Of a stretch of 64,000 nt of DNA, positions 41,725-54,140 are shown piece by piece. Origin of the DNA: Trebouxia sp. TZW2008. Lineage: Eukaryota; Chlorophyta; Trebouxiophyceae; Trebouxiales; Trebouxiaceae. The notes under the pieces were generated by a model. The model searched no databases. It was not told the origin of the DNA and was given only the letters and a program-made list of their open reading frames with translations. Location of the stretch: contig BDIU01000416.1 in assembly GCA_002118135.1 (NCBI GenBank), forward strand, positions 62,001 through 126,000. The letters are read 5' to 3'. Made by a program: the position numbers and the translations under genes. The number at the start of each line of letters is the position of its first letter. The stretch's first letter is position 1.

Positions 41725-42498
41725 GCATGCCCATGCGGTGTAGCAAGTTCTTCCCCGACTTCAGCAGGACGTCAGCAACCTGTTCCTCTTCAGCTTGACA
41801 GTGATCTCATGCTTAAGATCGAAATGCAAGCCCATTTTGTGTTTGGACTGGCGTTGATGCACGATTCCGGCATGCAGGCTTGCTTCAGAAGGCTTTCGCG
41901 GAGGACGAACTCATCTGGCATGTCCCGAAGCAACCAATAAATTGGTGCTGTGCAAGCCCACTCATGTAATCATGCTGATAGTGTCATAGTGATAGTGTGC
42001 ACACAAATGTGAGATGTGTGACATGTCATGCACGTTTCGGATCCTGCTCAATGTTAAGCTCAAGTGCAAAAGCATTCTGCTTTGTCTCCAACACGTCTTG
42101 CAACCGCTTTGAGGAACAGCTGCATTGCCAGCGCCAGCCCTATCCAAGTTTCTTGCATCAGACCCACAAAAATGCTTTACATTAAGGTTTATGTAACACA
42201 GAATTAGTAACTTTGCCAGGGCTATATCGGTTTCAAGAGCTGCAGCGCAAGCTTGTGCTACAAGAAAAGGCACCCGGCTTTAGGCTGAGAGAGGTGATTT
42301 TAGTGTCTTTTGTCTGCACGCTATGACGTGCACAGGTTTCACGTTGAGTGGACGGCCGAGTCGCAGTCTTTCCGGCCGGTCTAGCAGTTGCCGATCAGTT
42401 GTCCGCGTGCGTATCTGTCAATTGCCCGATGTAAGTTTCGCAGGCCGTCGCCTTGAGTGCGAACACTGCTGAGCGTCCTTACGAATACTGGCGACGCT

Positions 42499-45484
42499 AT
42501 GGACCCTGCTTCAGCTTTTTTGGAACCTCCCTATATCATGCCTGGACAGCTGGACATTTTGTACAGAGGCATGCTCAACATGCCAGATCCGTCCGGAGGG
42601 GCTCCATTATCTGACCTGATGGCAGATCAGCCGTATGCCGGGGTGTCAAGTGTTGCTGACCTTGACAGCATGGGCTTCCAAGAGGCCTTGCCCCCTGTCA
42701 TAGACTTCAGTGTTCTCCAGGCAGCACAGCAAGCACAGAAAGCACAGCAGGCACAGCAGACGCAGCAGCAGCGTTCAGGCGGCTTTGTTCCACAAAGTGA
42801 CAGTCCGTCCCAAAACCACCCTGGTGCCGTTTCTGGCTCCAATACACGCCCAAGGAGTGTGCGACGCACAGCTCAGGCATCACCTGCACAACGGCCCTCA
42901 GGTGCTCAACATGCTGTGCTAGTTTACACAAGAAGCAGTTTTTGTTTGCTCCTGCCGTCAAGCTTGTCAAGGCATGCTGCTGGCACGCAATCGCTTTTGA
43001 CACAATTGTTATAAGGTAGTTTCACTGCTTTAGCATGCACCTAGCAGGGCCACAAAATTCATCAGACAGCATGTAAACTGTGATGATGCTGATGCTCATG
43101 CTGTTGATGATGCTGCTTCTGATGATGAAACACAATCTTTGATGGTATTCAGGCCATGCTTTCATTGCAGGCACCAGACAGACAGCCAGAAGCCAGCGTG
43201 CGTCTGAAGCCACACAGTCACGCACATGGTCGTCTGCACTGTCCACAGAGCTACTCAGTCACTCACCAGAAGGCTCAAGTCACTCAGACAGTGATCCTGA
43301 GTATGAGGACAAGGTGCAAGGGGATCCCGACTTTGCCCCTGCTGCTAAGGAGGGCACAGTCTCAGTTCCCAAGGATAGCAAAGCCAAGCTCAGGGAAAAG
43401 AACAAGCGGGCGCAAAAGCGGTTCAGGGCCAGACAAAAGGTGCGCAGGCTTTGATCATGACAACAGGCTTTGATTGCCGAGATCAGCCTTCATGATTGAG
43501 TGACTGTCATTGACTTGTACATGGAGTAAGCGTCATGTTGTTGGTGAACTTCTGATTGTGAAGTTGGGGCTGTACAGCGTTTGCAGGTCACATCGTATAC
43601 ATCGTATTAGGCTGCATGCACATCGACTGTGCAATGCTAGGCATGCAGTGTCAAGCCTTGATGCATACAAATTTCATGCCAGAATGATTCGCTGACAAAG
43701 TTGTCCACATAAAACTTGATCGAATACAAAGTAGCAGCAGTCTGAGTGGGTGACAGCACAGATGACCATTCAAATGCAGCAGCTGCAGCTGGGGAGGGCC
43801 TGCTGCATGATACCACAGCTCTACACCTTGTTTGCATCCGAAACTGAGACAGAGGCAGCTTTCATGCAGGACAAAGCATGGCAGTCTGAGCGCATGCTGG
43901 CAGAGATGTCAGTTCAAGTGCAGCAGCTGCAGGTGGAGAAGAAAGACTCTCAGGTTCTTGAACTTGAGTCCTGCAATGCTGCAGCTCCACTGCAGGACAG
44001 TTCATCCCAAGCCTTGACGCACAGACCCTCATAGTTCAGCCATTGTACTTTGTTGTTGACTGCAGGACAAGGCACAGCAGTCAGAGCGTATGCTAGCGGA
44101 GATGGCGGCTCAGATGCAGCAGCTGCGCGTAGAAAAGGAAGAGTTGCAGGGGCGCAATAACCTGCTGGAGGCGTTGCTCAAGGTGCAACAGCAGCAACAG
44201 CAGGACACTCAAGGCGGCAGGCGGCTGGATGCTTCTCAGGTATGCGTTGATGATTGGTCAGATTGGCTCTGGTCAGTGCTGCAGCAACAGCAATCTATGG
44301 CTGTAGCAGGGCCATCAGTCGTGCTTTGGCTGCAAGCAAATCAAATTCAACCCATCACCCAACATAGCAGCTAATCATAGACTGTCAGTCCTCTCTTCAC
44401 CATGTCCCGCAGTTCGGCAAGACATGGCTATGCAGTCTGCTGCAGTTTCAAATCTGGCATGCATTACATGAGAAGCTTCCATCTGTCATTTCTGTTTGAT
44501 GTTGTTCAGCATTTTGGCCCTTGTCACTGAGGGTTGTTTAAATTAGAATTGATGCTAACACCATGATGTTTGAGATGGAGGCAATGTTGGCAGGCGCCGC
44601 CCCCTCTGCCAAAGTCCCTCCCCATGATGACCCCTACCCAACCCCCCCCTCCCCCCCTCACACACATCCTCTCCTCTTCTGTGAATGGAGATTTATGTCA
44701 AAATTGCTGTGCAGGAGATGGAGGCAATGATGGCAGGCACCGGCCCCTTGTCAGATTCCCTGCGTCGTGACGACCCCTACCACCCCCCCACCCTCCCCTC
44801 CCCCTCCCTCTCTGGCCCAAGCCTAGCCCAGCAGCAGCAACCCCAGCAGCAGGGGCGGCCGTCGCAGGGGCAGGCCTCAGAAGAGCCCCAGCAGCCCATT
44901 AGGGTCTCGCTGCTACCTGGGCCCACCAAGCTGCTGAGTGCAAAGCAGGTCAAGGAGCTGTCATGGCAGAATCACCTCAAACTGTACAAGGTGAGCATGG
45001 CATGTATTGTCAGCCACAGCCAGGTTGCAATGACAACACGTGACACGCAATGTTGCCCCGAAGTACCAGGTGATGAACAGGCAGCACAACAGCATCACAA
45101 GCACACACCGCTACGTCCAAACCTCACAACACATGAAAAATTCAAGATCAATATATTAGCATTGCAGCATTCATGCACCCAGAATACCATCTGCCCACAA
45201 GCGACGTGTGGCTTATCTCAGTCTGCCTTGAGCTGAACAATATGCCAGGTTTGCAGGAAGTGGGATTTGTTGATGCAGGTCTGTCTGTCAGCTGCATGTT
45301 AATTGTAGTATGTGTGGCTCCTGCAGATGTCCAATGGGCATGTTGACTCCTGGCCAGCAAGCAGGGTAAGGCACTGGTGTCAGGATACTCGCACCAAAAT
45401 TACTGTTTGCCCATCAGCTGCTGCTGGGCTTTTGTATGCACCAGGCAGGGTCATGAATCTCACTTGTAATTATGCAAATGCTGC

Positions 45485-45516
<32 letters not shown>

Positions 45517-48500
45517 ACACTGGTGGGTTGCAGGCGTATGTGTCGCGCATGGCAGGCCTGCTGCAGCTGTTTGACGGTCATGAAGAGTCGCAAGCTGGCA
45601 AGCAGGTGGAGGCACTGGTGATCAAGTCAGTGCAAGCATATCATCTCCTGTCCACTAGCTGCTTGTGTGCTGCAAGCATTGCAACAGCTAAGGCGCAACA
45701 GTCATGCAAACACAACATTAGTGCGACCACAGCATGAGTCTTCCATCAGCTAACTGTGCATTGCAGGCATATGTATCGCGCATGGCAGGCCTACTGCAGC
45801 TGTCTAACGGTCATGAGGAGTCGCAAGCTGGCAAGCAGGTTGAGGCGCTTGTGATAGAGTCGGTACGGCTTGCAGCAGCCAAGTCATTGCTGGACCCTGT
45901 AGGCTTGCAGCAGGTATTCCAGGCGCGCATGCGGGAATGCAGGCTGCTTACGCAGCGGTCGGAGCCTGTTGCTGAGATGTGGCCAAATATCCTGGTATGC
46001 CAGTTCAAAACTCTACTGCAGCTTCAGCTCTTGTTGTGCTGATTAGCTGATGCATGCAGTACAGAAAACAAAAAACTGCTTGTGATTCAGCGCTCAGATC
46101 CTGCCGCCTGGATGTGGCCCAGTACTGAAATATGCTGAGCCTTTGACCATATGCACATGAAAGGTCAAGGATGCTTTGCCAGTGGTTGCAAAACAAGTAC
46201 CCTGATGCTTTGACTTCTTTGAACGTATGTTTATTTCTATAGGTCTGAGCAGCGGGGATGATGGTGCTGATATGAGCCCACCATCTCACAGTACTCTGCA
46301 CTGAGATGCACATCACTTGCTGGGAGCTTGCACAGACAGTTTGCACGGCCTGCTTCAATGTTCTGCAGGACGCCTTGCACTTGAGCCAGCACAAGCACAC
46401 TATTTGTCTGGTTGCTTGCCTTACTTCATACCAAGCCTGATCTCAGTTAGCTACCATGCATTGAGGCCAATTTCATAAAGTTCATAAAGTAAAGGTTTCA
46501 TGTAGCTACAGCCAATGTTTGGCAATACAATGCAATGCGAGTACAAAATCTGTAGACACATTCAAACATATCATTGTGCACAGCTAAATCATTACAACAG
46601 ATACAACACCCATATTGGATGCTCAATTCAAGAGGGTGCTCAAAGAGTTCTGCGAGAGTAATTGCCTTTGTTTGAAGGAAATGGCAATCATTACATGCTG
46701 TAGAATGCATTGCACTTGAGCCAGCAGCAGGAAGGTGTTTGCTCGCCTCAATAGGCTAATGGTGCCTGCGCAAAGTCCACCAACAAACTGCTTCAATGTC
46801 TTCAATCTGCTACAGGATGCTTTGCACTTGGGCCGGCAGCAGATACAGGAGCTGATGGCACTGCGGCGCGTCTCTCTGCGCAAGATGGCTCAGCTGCACA
46901 CTACCACTCATGTTGCTTGCATCACTCCATACTCCAAATATCTTGCATATCACAAGAGCACTAATCGATCAACCTAGATTTTCCCTTTCTGTTGATGCAG
47001 GATGCATTGCACTTGAGTCGGCAGCAGATACAGGAGCTGATGGCTTTGCGGCGTGTTTTCCTGCCAAAGATGGGCCAGCTGCTGCGTAACAGACAGCGCA
47101 TCAGCAGAGCTCTGCAGGAGTCTCAGTTGTGCGTGGGTGAGGACATTGATCCTGATGGGCCGACGACGCAGTACACTGAGGCTAACGATGTGCTGCGGGA
47201 CCTCAAGTCCAACCTGAGGGATGATAAGCTGCTGCTCATGCAAGTCCTGGCATCCGTCTGGCGCAAGGTGTGTCTGTGACAGTCAATCCTTGAACTACTG
47301 AGGCCAGATCTGTTACAACTTGAAAACTTGAGTAGCTGATGCACACCCAAACCCTGGTCTCTGTCTGGCACAAGGTAGAGTTGCAGCATTCGCGCTCCCT
47401 GGGGTCTGATCTGTTACCCCTGATAGGTGCAGTAAGTGCTGCTCATGCAAGTCCTGGCATCTGTCTGCAAAAGGTAGCACTGTTTCATGCACCCCTCCAC
47501 CCCCTTGGGCTTTATTTGTTAACCCCAAGGGATTCAGTAGCTGCTGCTTCTGCAAGTCTTGGCATCTGTCTGGTGCAAGGTAATTTTACACTTGACCACC
47601 TTGAGCCTGACTTCCAAACTGCAAAACTCTGGGAACTGCAGGCTTCATTGCCAACGCCACTGACTTGAAACGTTCATGTGAACATAACTCATCACCTGAG
47701 ACACTCAGCCTTGTGGTTCACCTTGAATTGGGTCAGCGGCTGCTGGCTTCACTATCAACGCCACAACTTGACATGGCACATCCATGACAAGGTGAACACA
47801 TATGCTTGATGTCCTTGAGCCTTCTCGTTTGCCTCAAGCAGATATAAGCTGCCGACCTGTTGGCACAACCTCTGATGGAAATACTGCTGCAAGCACAGCG
47901 TGCCTCTGTTGCAATACGTTAAGCCGGCCCCAATGATCTCTAAAATAATACCAGGACATGCAAAATGTCACAACGGCCCAACCCTCAAGCAAACATGGCA
48001 GCTGTTAGCATCTGTGCTGCTAATCACACGTCACCTGGTGATACTGCTTCAACAAACACCATGTTCTGCCGTGCTGGCATAACTCTGAAGGTAAATATGT
48101 ACTGTAGATCATGAGACCCTATCAGCTGGCCACAGTTGTAGTCATGGCTCACCCGTGGGTGCCAGACACTGGCCCGGTCCTGGATTTAGTGGCCCAGGCA
48201 GAGGGGGAACCCCGTGCAGAGGCGCTTATGGGGATTGATAGGGTACCTGGGACCAGGGGCATAGGCTCTTGGACGCTGGAGTGGACTGGCACATTTGCTA
48301 GCTCTCTTACTACAGGCCCTGACGGTAACTACTGCTGTGACATGTCAGGTCTCTTACTTCAGCGCAGCATAGCTGCTGACGGTGAGAGTCAGAGAAATCA
48401 CTAGGCAGGTTTTGAGATCATGCAGCATCTTGCCTGTTCTTTGCACTGCAGAGGCTGGTGTTTTGCTTGTGCTTTTCTGTAACTCGCGCTTCTGGAGACG

Positions 48501-48636
48501 ATTGTGAATGTTGGAGACAACAGAGGTGACAAGTCTAGTTCATGAAAGGTGACAGTCGCATGCATTTGTGCAGGGGACTAAGCAGATTCGTGGGCACAGC
48601 TTTACTGTTCAGAGTACTCGTGGCCTCTGGGGTTGA
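42499..48636 (+). CDS. bZIP transcription factor, at least 6 exons, at least 539 aa
   Basis: Exons 42499-42901, 43171-43439, 44066-44239, 44715-44990, 45767-45994 and 47001-47267 join in phase (1617 nt). The basic region KAKLREKNKRAQKRFRARQK (residues 205-224) has the N-x7-R signature. The zipper continues in exon 3 (SERMLAEMAAQMQQLRVEKE, then LQGRNNLLEALL) and is followed by Gln-rich, Pro/Ser-rich and long helical C-terminal regions (QQIQELMALRRVFLPKMGQL). The N-terminus is acidic with Ala/Gln runs, a plausible activation domain. It is expected to be a nuclear DNA-binding dimer; targets are unknown. The last exon is uncertain: 48574-48636 (GTKQIRGHSFTVQSTRGLWG then stop) fits in phase but has no independent support. 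All introns from the second onward contain exon echoes. Confidence 0.82.
43755..43955 (+). repeat. Two 5' echoes of the bZIP zipper exon (exon 3)
   Basis: The copy at 43870-43953 reads DKAWQSERMLAEMSVQVQQL after a tgcag acceptor; the true exon reads DKAQQSERMLAEMAAQMQQL. A shorter relic near 43759-43795 reads MTIQMQQLQLG. Both are upstream of exon 3. The longer copy is open but ends in gttctt. Confidence 0.9.
44573..44680 (+). repeat. 5' echo of bZIP exon 4
   Basis: Reads EMEAMLAGAAPSAKVPPHDD and then PYPTPP, against EMEAMMAGTGPLSDSLRRDD and PYHPPT in exon 4. The acceptor is weak here. Confidence 0.83.
45310..45632 (+). repeat. Two 5' echoes of bZIP exon 5 with a (GCT)n tract
   Basis: The copy at 45533-45628 reads AYVSRMAGLLQLFDGHEESQ, against AYVSRMAGLLQLSNGHEESQ, and is open. 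The copy at 45320-45365 is degenerate (LQMSNGHVDSWPASR). A run of GCT/GAT triplets at about 45480-45516 precedes the better copy. Both are upstream of exon 5. Confidence 0.88.
46075..46132 (+). repeat. 3' echo of bZIP exon 5
   Basis: Reads LVIQRSDPAAWMWPS, against LLTQRSEPVAEMWPN at the end of exon 5. It lies downstream of it, and the donor is lost. Confidence 0.75.
46362..46898 (+). repeat. Three 5' echoes of bZIP exon 6
   Basis: The copy at 46816-46895 reads DALHLGRQQIQELMALRRVS, against DALHLSRQQIQELMALRRVF. Shorter copies occur at 46705-46738 (NALHLSQQQ) and 46366-46398 (DALHLSQHK). All are upstream of the intact exon. Confidence 0.87.
47335..47582 (+). repeat. Three 3' echoes of bZIP exon 6
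   Basis: Near 47338-47374, 47436-47475 and 47540-47580 the exon end is repeated: TLVSVWHK, QVLASVCK and QVLASVWCK, against QVLASVWRK. Each is followed by an intact GTA donor (gtagag, gtagca, gtaatt). All are downstream of exon 6. Confidence 0.87.
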
Positions 48637-50230
48637 GCATAGGGGTGTGTGGGGGATTCTGGGGGAAGGGGAAAATTGCGAGTCCACTTGCATGGTAGAC
48701 ATGGAAGGACTTGCAGCCAGCACACAGAAGCATCCGTCAAGAACCAAGTGTATATGAAGGTTGTTGCAACACGTATAACATCATTCAGCTGAGATGCAAG
48801 CCTTGCATGTTGCCTTTTGAGATGAAAAACTACTGCTGCCAAGCTGTGCAGCACGCATTTCATACATTCTGCTGCCTCCCCTTTTTTTTTCGATTGCCAG
48901 GCTTTTTGGCACCATACGCAGCCTGTCCAGGTTACGGCATTACTGGGCAGTGTTGCAAATTCTGTGTCACTCAAGGCAATCATGACATGCCTCACTTACT
49001 ACAGCTCGATTGGGGTTGGACTCGGCCAAAATAAGGGCTGCGAGTACTTTTTCTGGATCAAATATGGTTGCAAGTTCCTGCCAGATGCAGTGAGCTTGCT
49101 TGTTATTTCTTATGAGGCCACAAAACTGACATGCACAACACTGGGTACCCCCAATTGAGATCACCTGAGGTCATGACTGCATCTGTGGGCGTTAGTGTTT
49201 ATGACGCAACTGCCAATCCTGAATGTGTTTATATACACTCCTAGAGTGATCACTGTTCTGCAATTTGGCTGCAGAGGCAGTCAAGCACGTTTGTTTGCAG
49301 CTTTTCACAGTGCGAACTTTCTGTAGCTTGCGTTTGGTTAGCAATAGTACACTGAGTGCTGTCTTTCCCTTGTATTGCCAAAATGTGTAGTTAGCCATAG
49401 ATCTGAAGACAGTTACATTGCTATACGCTTCATGTTGTGCTGACAGAGGTCATTTATTTTATGTATGACTCATGATGTCACTGCTCAGCTGACAAATTGT
49501 CAGTCACTGCTTGAAGTATGGGACATTCACAGAGGACATCGTCAGCATGTACAGGCTGCCTCGATACCAGCTAGACTAAGTTGTGTGAACTAATAGGTCA
49601 CCGTCTGTCTTCATAAAGGTGCTTCACATGGTCATTCAGTTTGTAATGTATTGCTGTTTGGGCTCTCAAGTCATGCACGTAACAATTTTGCAGTATGCAG
49701 ATGATGCAAAATGACAGAAATGACTTAGCTGAGACACGTCACAAAGCATCAAGACGCAGCAAGAAAGGTGATTCAAAACTGACCAGTTATTCTATGGCAG
49801 CTGCATGCAAGCTTCAAATAGGCAATGCTTGCATGCGCTGGGGGATCAAACTATTTGAGGCCTGTGGGACACACTCAATGCTTCGTGTCTGAGGTCTGTG
49901 TACAAGAAATGTGTCCACTGCAATTTCCTAGGTGATGAAGCTGTAAGTTTGCTGACTACTGCCCCAACCCCTGCCTTGACCCCTGCCATTGGGTTGACTC
50001 ATTGATTGACTCTCCCATTGTGCAGTCACGACTGTGCTTTGCGACGTCGTAACCTTCAAGCTCAGCGCCGGGAGCACGACGCTGTGGCACATTGTACCCC
50101 GCAATCGAGTTGCAACATCGCGCTGCTCGTCTGCCTGCAGCTTGCTGCTTACCAGCCAAGTCAGAACAGACCCTCCTGACCAGATCGCTTGTGCACCCGC
50201 AACAAGCACTGCGCTACAACAAGCTCCGTG
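48637..50230. other. Region without a recognised gene
   Basis: This lies between the possible bZIP end and the STI1-like start, both on the plus strand. Small ORFs exist (for example 48711-49158) but have no motifs or splice partners I can support. Confidence 0.45.
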
Positions 50231-53200
50231 ATGCAGGCGCTCTGCCTTGAGCGTGTGCCGTGCTGTCTGGCTAGTTCGAGCCGCGTGCGACCCCAGACTC
50301 GCTGCCAGCACTCAGTTGTGAGAAGCGCACTAACAAACCAGCGAGTAAGGCCTACTGTAAAGCATAGTTGATACCGCAAGTCGTCAACCGTCGAGCGATC
50401 CTCGTCTGCGCTTCTCCGAATCGTGGTAGCAGAGATCTGCCAAGCACAGCTGAGTACTCGACCTGTGAGTGCATGCTTGGTCTTGCAGGTGCAGGCAGCA
50501 GGGTTTTGGAGCCACCACAGTTGCAGAAGGCCTTCAAGTGCTGTGCATTCTCAATCTGAGGGCAACAAGGGTGGTGCAGTGGACCGTGCAATGTATATGG
50601 CTCAGTTAGCATTGATGGTCAGCTTTGATATCTTCTGGCCTGCTCACTACCAACTTACTGCAGCCCTGTACTAATGTTGGATCTTGGTGCAATCTGAAAA
50701 ACATTGACCTTTGCATTTGCGAGACTCTGAGCACTTGTCATGTTTGCCGCAATTGCAGTCAGCGAGTCACGATACTTAATACCAACATGCAACATGTAAT
50801 TTCTGCACACTGTGCAGCAGCTGCTAGTGAAGGCATGTCTTGCCCAGTGTCTAAGGATATGGGCAGCCTTGACATGCTGCAGGAAATGATGGACCCTGAC
50901 ATGAAACCTCTGGTCAAGCAGCACTGTACCAGATTTTCTGATACTCAATTTGCAGCTTACTCAGACTTGTGTGCATTGTTGCAGGATCCAGAAGTCTTGA
51001 AGTTTCTCAGTGAGGATATGCCCAAGGATTTTGCCAATCCTGAAATGATGAAGGAAATGATGGAAGACCCTGACATGAAACCCATGGTGGAGGAACATTT
51101 GAGGAGTCTCAACAATGTAAGCAGCATGGGCATAAAATGCGTGTAGATGCATCAAAAGTACTACTTACCATGCATGAGCTTCAGGCTTTCTTGCAGAACG
51201 TTGTTGCCATGTCTCTATGTACGCATCTTGATCAGTAGAAAATGTCTCACATTATGAGAACAAAGTCATCTTGCTGCTCTTAGAGATGAGCAAGCCTGGC
51301 GAGACAGAACTTGGGCCCACACACAGCTAGCACGTGAGCTTGAATGCGTAATTGATGTTGTTGTTATTGATTATTAGCGTCAACCAGTGACTGTTGCATC
51401 TTCAAATTGCAAGTGAACTTGTTCAATGTCAAGAGCGCTTGGTCACTAGGGGAAGAAGGAGAACAGGGTCTTCAATTGTCACAAATCAGCAAGTCATAGA
51501 CATGTTTAGCTTTGCAGAAATTCAGCTCATCACATGCATTGCAGCACACTTGACTTGCAACAGGAGCTGCTGCATTTGTCATGCAAAAGTTTGGAGGTTG
51601 TGCAGAGGTGTGGAACCCATGCAGGCATTAGCTTGCAAGAGTTTGGAGTTCATGCACAGCACTGAGAATTGCAATTGGGTCAGGTTGCAAGAATTTGAAA
51701 GTTGCATGAGCCTCATACAGGGACTTCTTTCTGTTACGACTGCTTTGATTCCCAAGAAAGCTGTCATCAAATTGTCCTTACTCAGAGGTGCCACTGCACT
51801 TAGAACGCAGTGTCCTTACAAAGCGAACTTACTGTACAAGCACCACTTTGAAAGGGTGTTTCCTGTTGTGCAAAACCTCCAGAGAAAGAGAGAACAATAA
51901 GGAGCAGCACCTCAGTTGTTGTCCAAAGTGTTGAGAGTCACACAAGCATTGATCTGTTTGTTGATGTCCCGTGATGCAAATTGCAATCAATCTAAGCCTC
52001 CGCATCAGGAGCCAATTGTTTGAATGTGCAGAACTTTGAAAAGGGCATGTATGACAACACCACAAGCCGCATGACGGGACAAGCATCAGTCTAAGCCGTT
52101 TGGTTCATTTTGCAGAACCTTGAAAAGGGCATGTTTGACGATATCACAAGCCGTATGACCGGACAAGCTGCAGAGAAGTTCCAAGATTTCAACTTTGACA
52201 AAATGTATGAAGATGTTGGCGTGAGCCGTGGGAAGCTGCTGGACTACGTCAGAGATATGTCCGCAAACCCTGAGTTGGCCAAGGTAAGGGACAGTTTCTA
52301 GCATGTGTAGTTGCGGCTGACGAAACTTGTGCCCCTAAACTGCCAAACCCTGCCTGGTTTCATGGAGTGGCTCATGGTGAGGGCCGAGGGGAGAAACAGT
52401 TTCTAGCATCTGCATTTGAGATTGACATGTCTGCCAATCCTGAGCTGGCCAAGGTAAGGGACAGTTTCTACAACAGTGACCTCTCTTTGTAACGACTGCA
52501 TTGGTCACCAAGAAATGTGTCCTTACATTGAATTGCCCTTATTCGGAGGTACCGCTGCAGTCAGACTGCAGATTGGTCCCCAACGGCGTTGTCCTTACAT
52601 TGAGATTGTCCTTCAATTGAGTGTCTTTTCAATGAGAGTGATTTGAATCTGCTTTTGGCATTGACATGTCTGCAAATCTTGGGATGGTTCAAAGGAGGCA
52701 CACCTAGCATTTGCAATCAAAGCGGATACACCGTCAAACCCTCAGATGGCTCAGGTAAGAAATGCTCTCTACCAGCTCTGTTTGAGATTGTTTTCCTTGC
52801 TGCTACAACTGTGTGAGTGAGGAGTCAATCTTGTTCTCATGCGCTCTACACACAGGTGGCATTACCACAGTAACGTTAAGGGTTGCTTGTAACATCCTGA
52901 TACTGATAGAGACCATGTTGCACAGCCAATGGGTTTGTGAGTTGTAGTCTTGCTCTGCGCCTTCTGATGTGTATTCACATCAGCACTGACCTGAGCAATG
53001 TGCGTCTAATTTGCGAATGCAATATCGGCGTTACCATTTTCAAAATGGTGTTCTCTTGGTCCCTGGTGGGTGTCTGAGTAGATGTTGTATCCAAATTTCA
53101 ATAAAGTTATAAACAAGAATGTATTGAGATGTGCATGATTTGCAGTGGAAGTAACAATTGACATCAACATGCACTCAAATATATTCAATGAAGGCCTAGA

Positions 53201-54140
53201 TGGCTGGGGGACACAGGACGCATGTCAAAGGACAGATTGCCTTTTTCAGTCTTCATTGGACAGTCATCAGGTATAAAGGCTAGAGGCAAACCCAGAGACA
53301 ATTTGGCAGACCCCATTTTCCAGGACCTTCTCTTCCCTCCATCCTCAATACACATGGTTAGCACAGGACTGAAGTGGTTGGGAACAGTTGGCTGCTCCTG
53401 CACGTACCTAGCTGGGCCTGCTGAGCCTGTCTCAGCACACACTTTGAACGCATGAATACACTCAAATTGCAATTTGCCAATGCAGGTTGTGACCAGCCCA
53501 AGAGTCATGGCAGCCATTGAGGAAATCCTGCAGTTTGAGAATGAAACCCAGATGGAAAAGTACAGAGATGACTTTGAAGTCATGGCGGCAAGTGCTCGAT
53601 TTCTGAACCACTCACTTCATGCATTGCAGATGTCATATTGTTGCTTACAGTTGCATAGCTGGCTGCAATGCAATTGCTATAAGGCTAGCACGTGCATGAC
53701 AGTATGCATTGATATGGTCTTTGACCCAAGAATATGTGTGGTCATGTTACGACGCTGCATTCACAATATGCCAATTTCCAAACCTGTTTTGTCCCTGCTT
53801 GTCATTCATTTTGTTTCTTCACGCTTAGCAGATTCAATAGTGGCGAGTCGGCGAGCTATGAGTGAGCTAAGCGTTGTTGCTCACTACGCTACATGAGCTA
53901 CGCACACGACCACGCGGAATGTGCAACGTACAAACATCATCATGATCACCATCAGTATCAAAATTGCCGTCATTGTCATGGTCATCAACATCACTCCTGT
54001 CATCTTTTTCATTCGCACTATTAGCGTCATCTTTCACGTCCATTATTGTTGTTGACGATGGGTTCAGTATGCAGGCGTTGGATCTAGTGATGGACTTCAT
54101 GGAGGACGACGAAAAAGAACAAGAAGAAGAGATACTGTGA
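50231..54140 (+). CDS. Organelle-targeted STI1-like protein, 6 exons, 236 aa
   Basis: Exons 50231-50344, 50489-50617, 50985-51116, 52116-52283, 53486-53587 and 54075-54140 all join in phase 0 (711 nt). The first 70 residues (MQALCLERVPCCLASSSRVR and onward) are rich in Arg, Ser, Cys and Val and nearly acid-free, as in a plastid or mitochondrial transit peptide. The mature part has helical Asn-Pro and Asp-Pro repeats: DPEVLKFLSEDMPKDFANPE, EDPDMKPMVEEHLRSLNN, FDDITSRMTGQAAEKFQDFN and RDMSANPELAKVVTSPRVMA. These resemble STI1/Hop-type modules of co-chaperones such as TIC40. The C-terminus is very acidic (FMEDDEKEQEEEIL). A chaperone or import-related role is inferred. The last intron starts GC (gcaagt). 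Confidence 0.7.
50850..50945 (+). repeat. Upstream copy of the STI1-like exon 3 tail
   Basis: Reads MLQEMMDPDMKPLVKQH, against MMKEMMEDPDMKPMVEEH in exon 3. It resembles the second half of the exon yet lies upstream, the one clear exception to the polarity of the other echoes. It may descend from a whole-exon copy whose head has decayed. Confidence 0.75.
51718..51834. mobile_element. MITE copy 2, 117 bp, TA-flanked
   Basis: It starts cagggacttctttctgttac and ends cgaacttactg, with inverted CAG ends and TA on both sides (51716-51717 and 51835-51836). It shares gcttt(g)attcccaagaaa, tgtccttac and tcagaggtgccactg-type words with the other copies. It lies in an STI1-like gene intron. Confidence 0.75.
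52025..52092 (+). repeat. 5' echo of STI1-like exon 4
   Basis: After tgcag it reads NFEKGMYDNTTSRMTGQAS, against NLEKGMFDDITSRMTGQAA. It lies upstream of the intact exon. Confidence 0.88.
52418..52757 (+). repeat. Three 3' echoes of STI1-like exon 4
   Basis: The copy near 52420-52455 reads DMSANPELAK with a gtaagg donor identical to that of exon 4. Copies near 52663-52692 (DMSANLGMVQ) and 52727-52757 (TPSNPQMAQ, with gtaaga) are weaker. All are downstream of exon 4. Confidence 0.85.
52474..52645. mobile_element. MITE copy 3, decayed
   Basis: It starts cagtgacctctctttgtaac and contains gcattggtcaccaagaaa, tgtccttaca, cttattcggaggtacc and a second tgtccttacattgag. The far end (near 52640) is degraded. 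Its first 20 bases match the reverse-complemented end of copy 2, which identifies the terminal repeat. Confidence 0.7.

Noticed and set aside
48111..48404. Plus-strand ORF of 97 codons after the bZIP gene
   Set aside because: No recognisable motif, no splice partner and no echo support. It could be chance or an unrecognised transposon relic.
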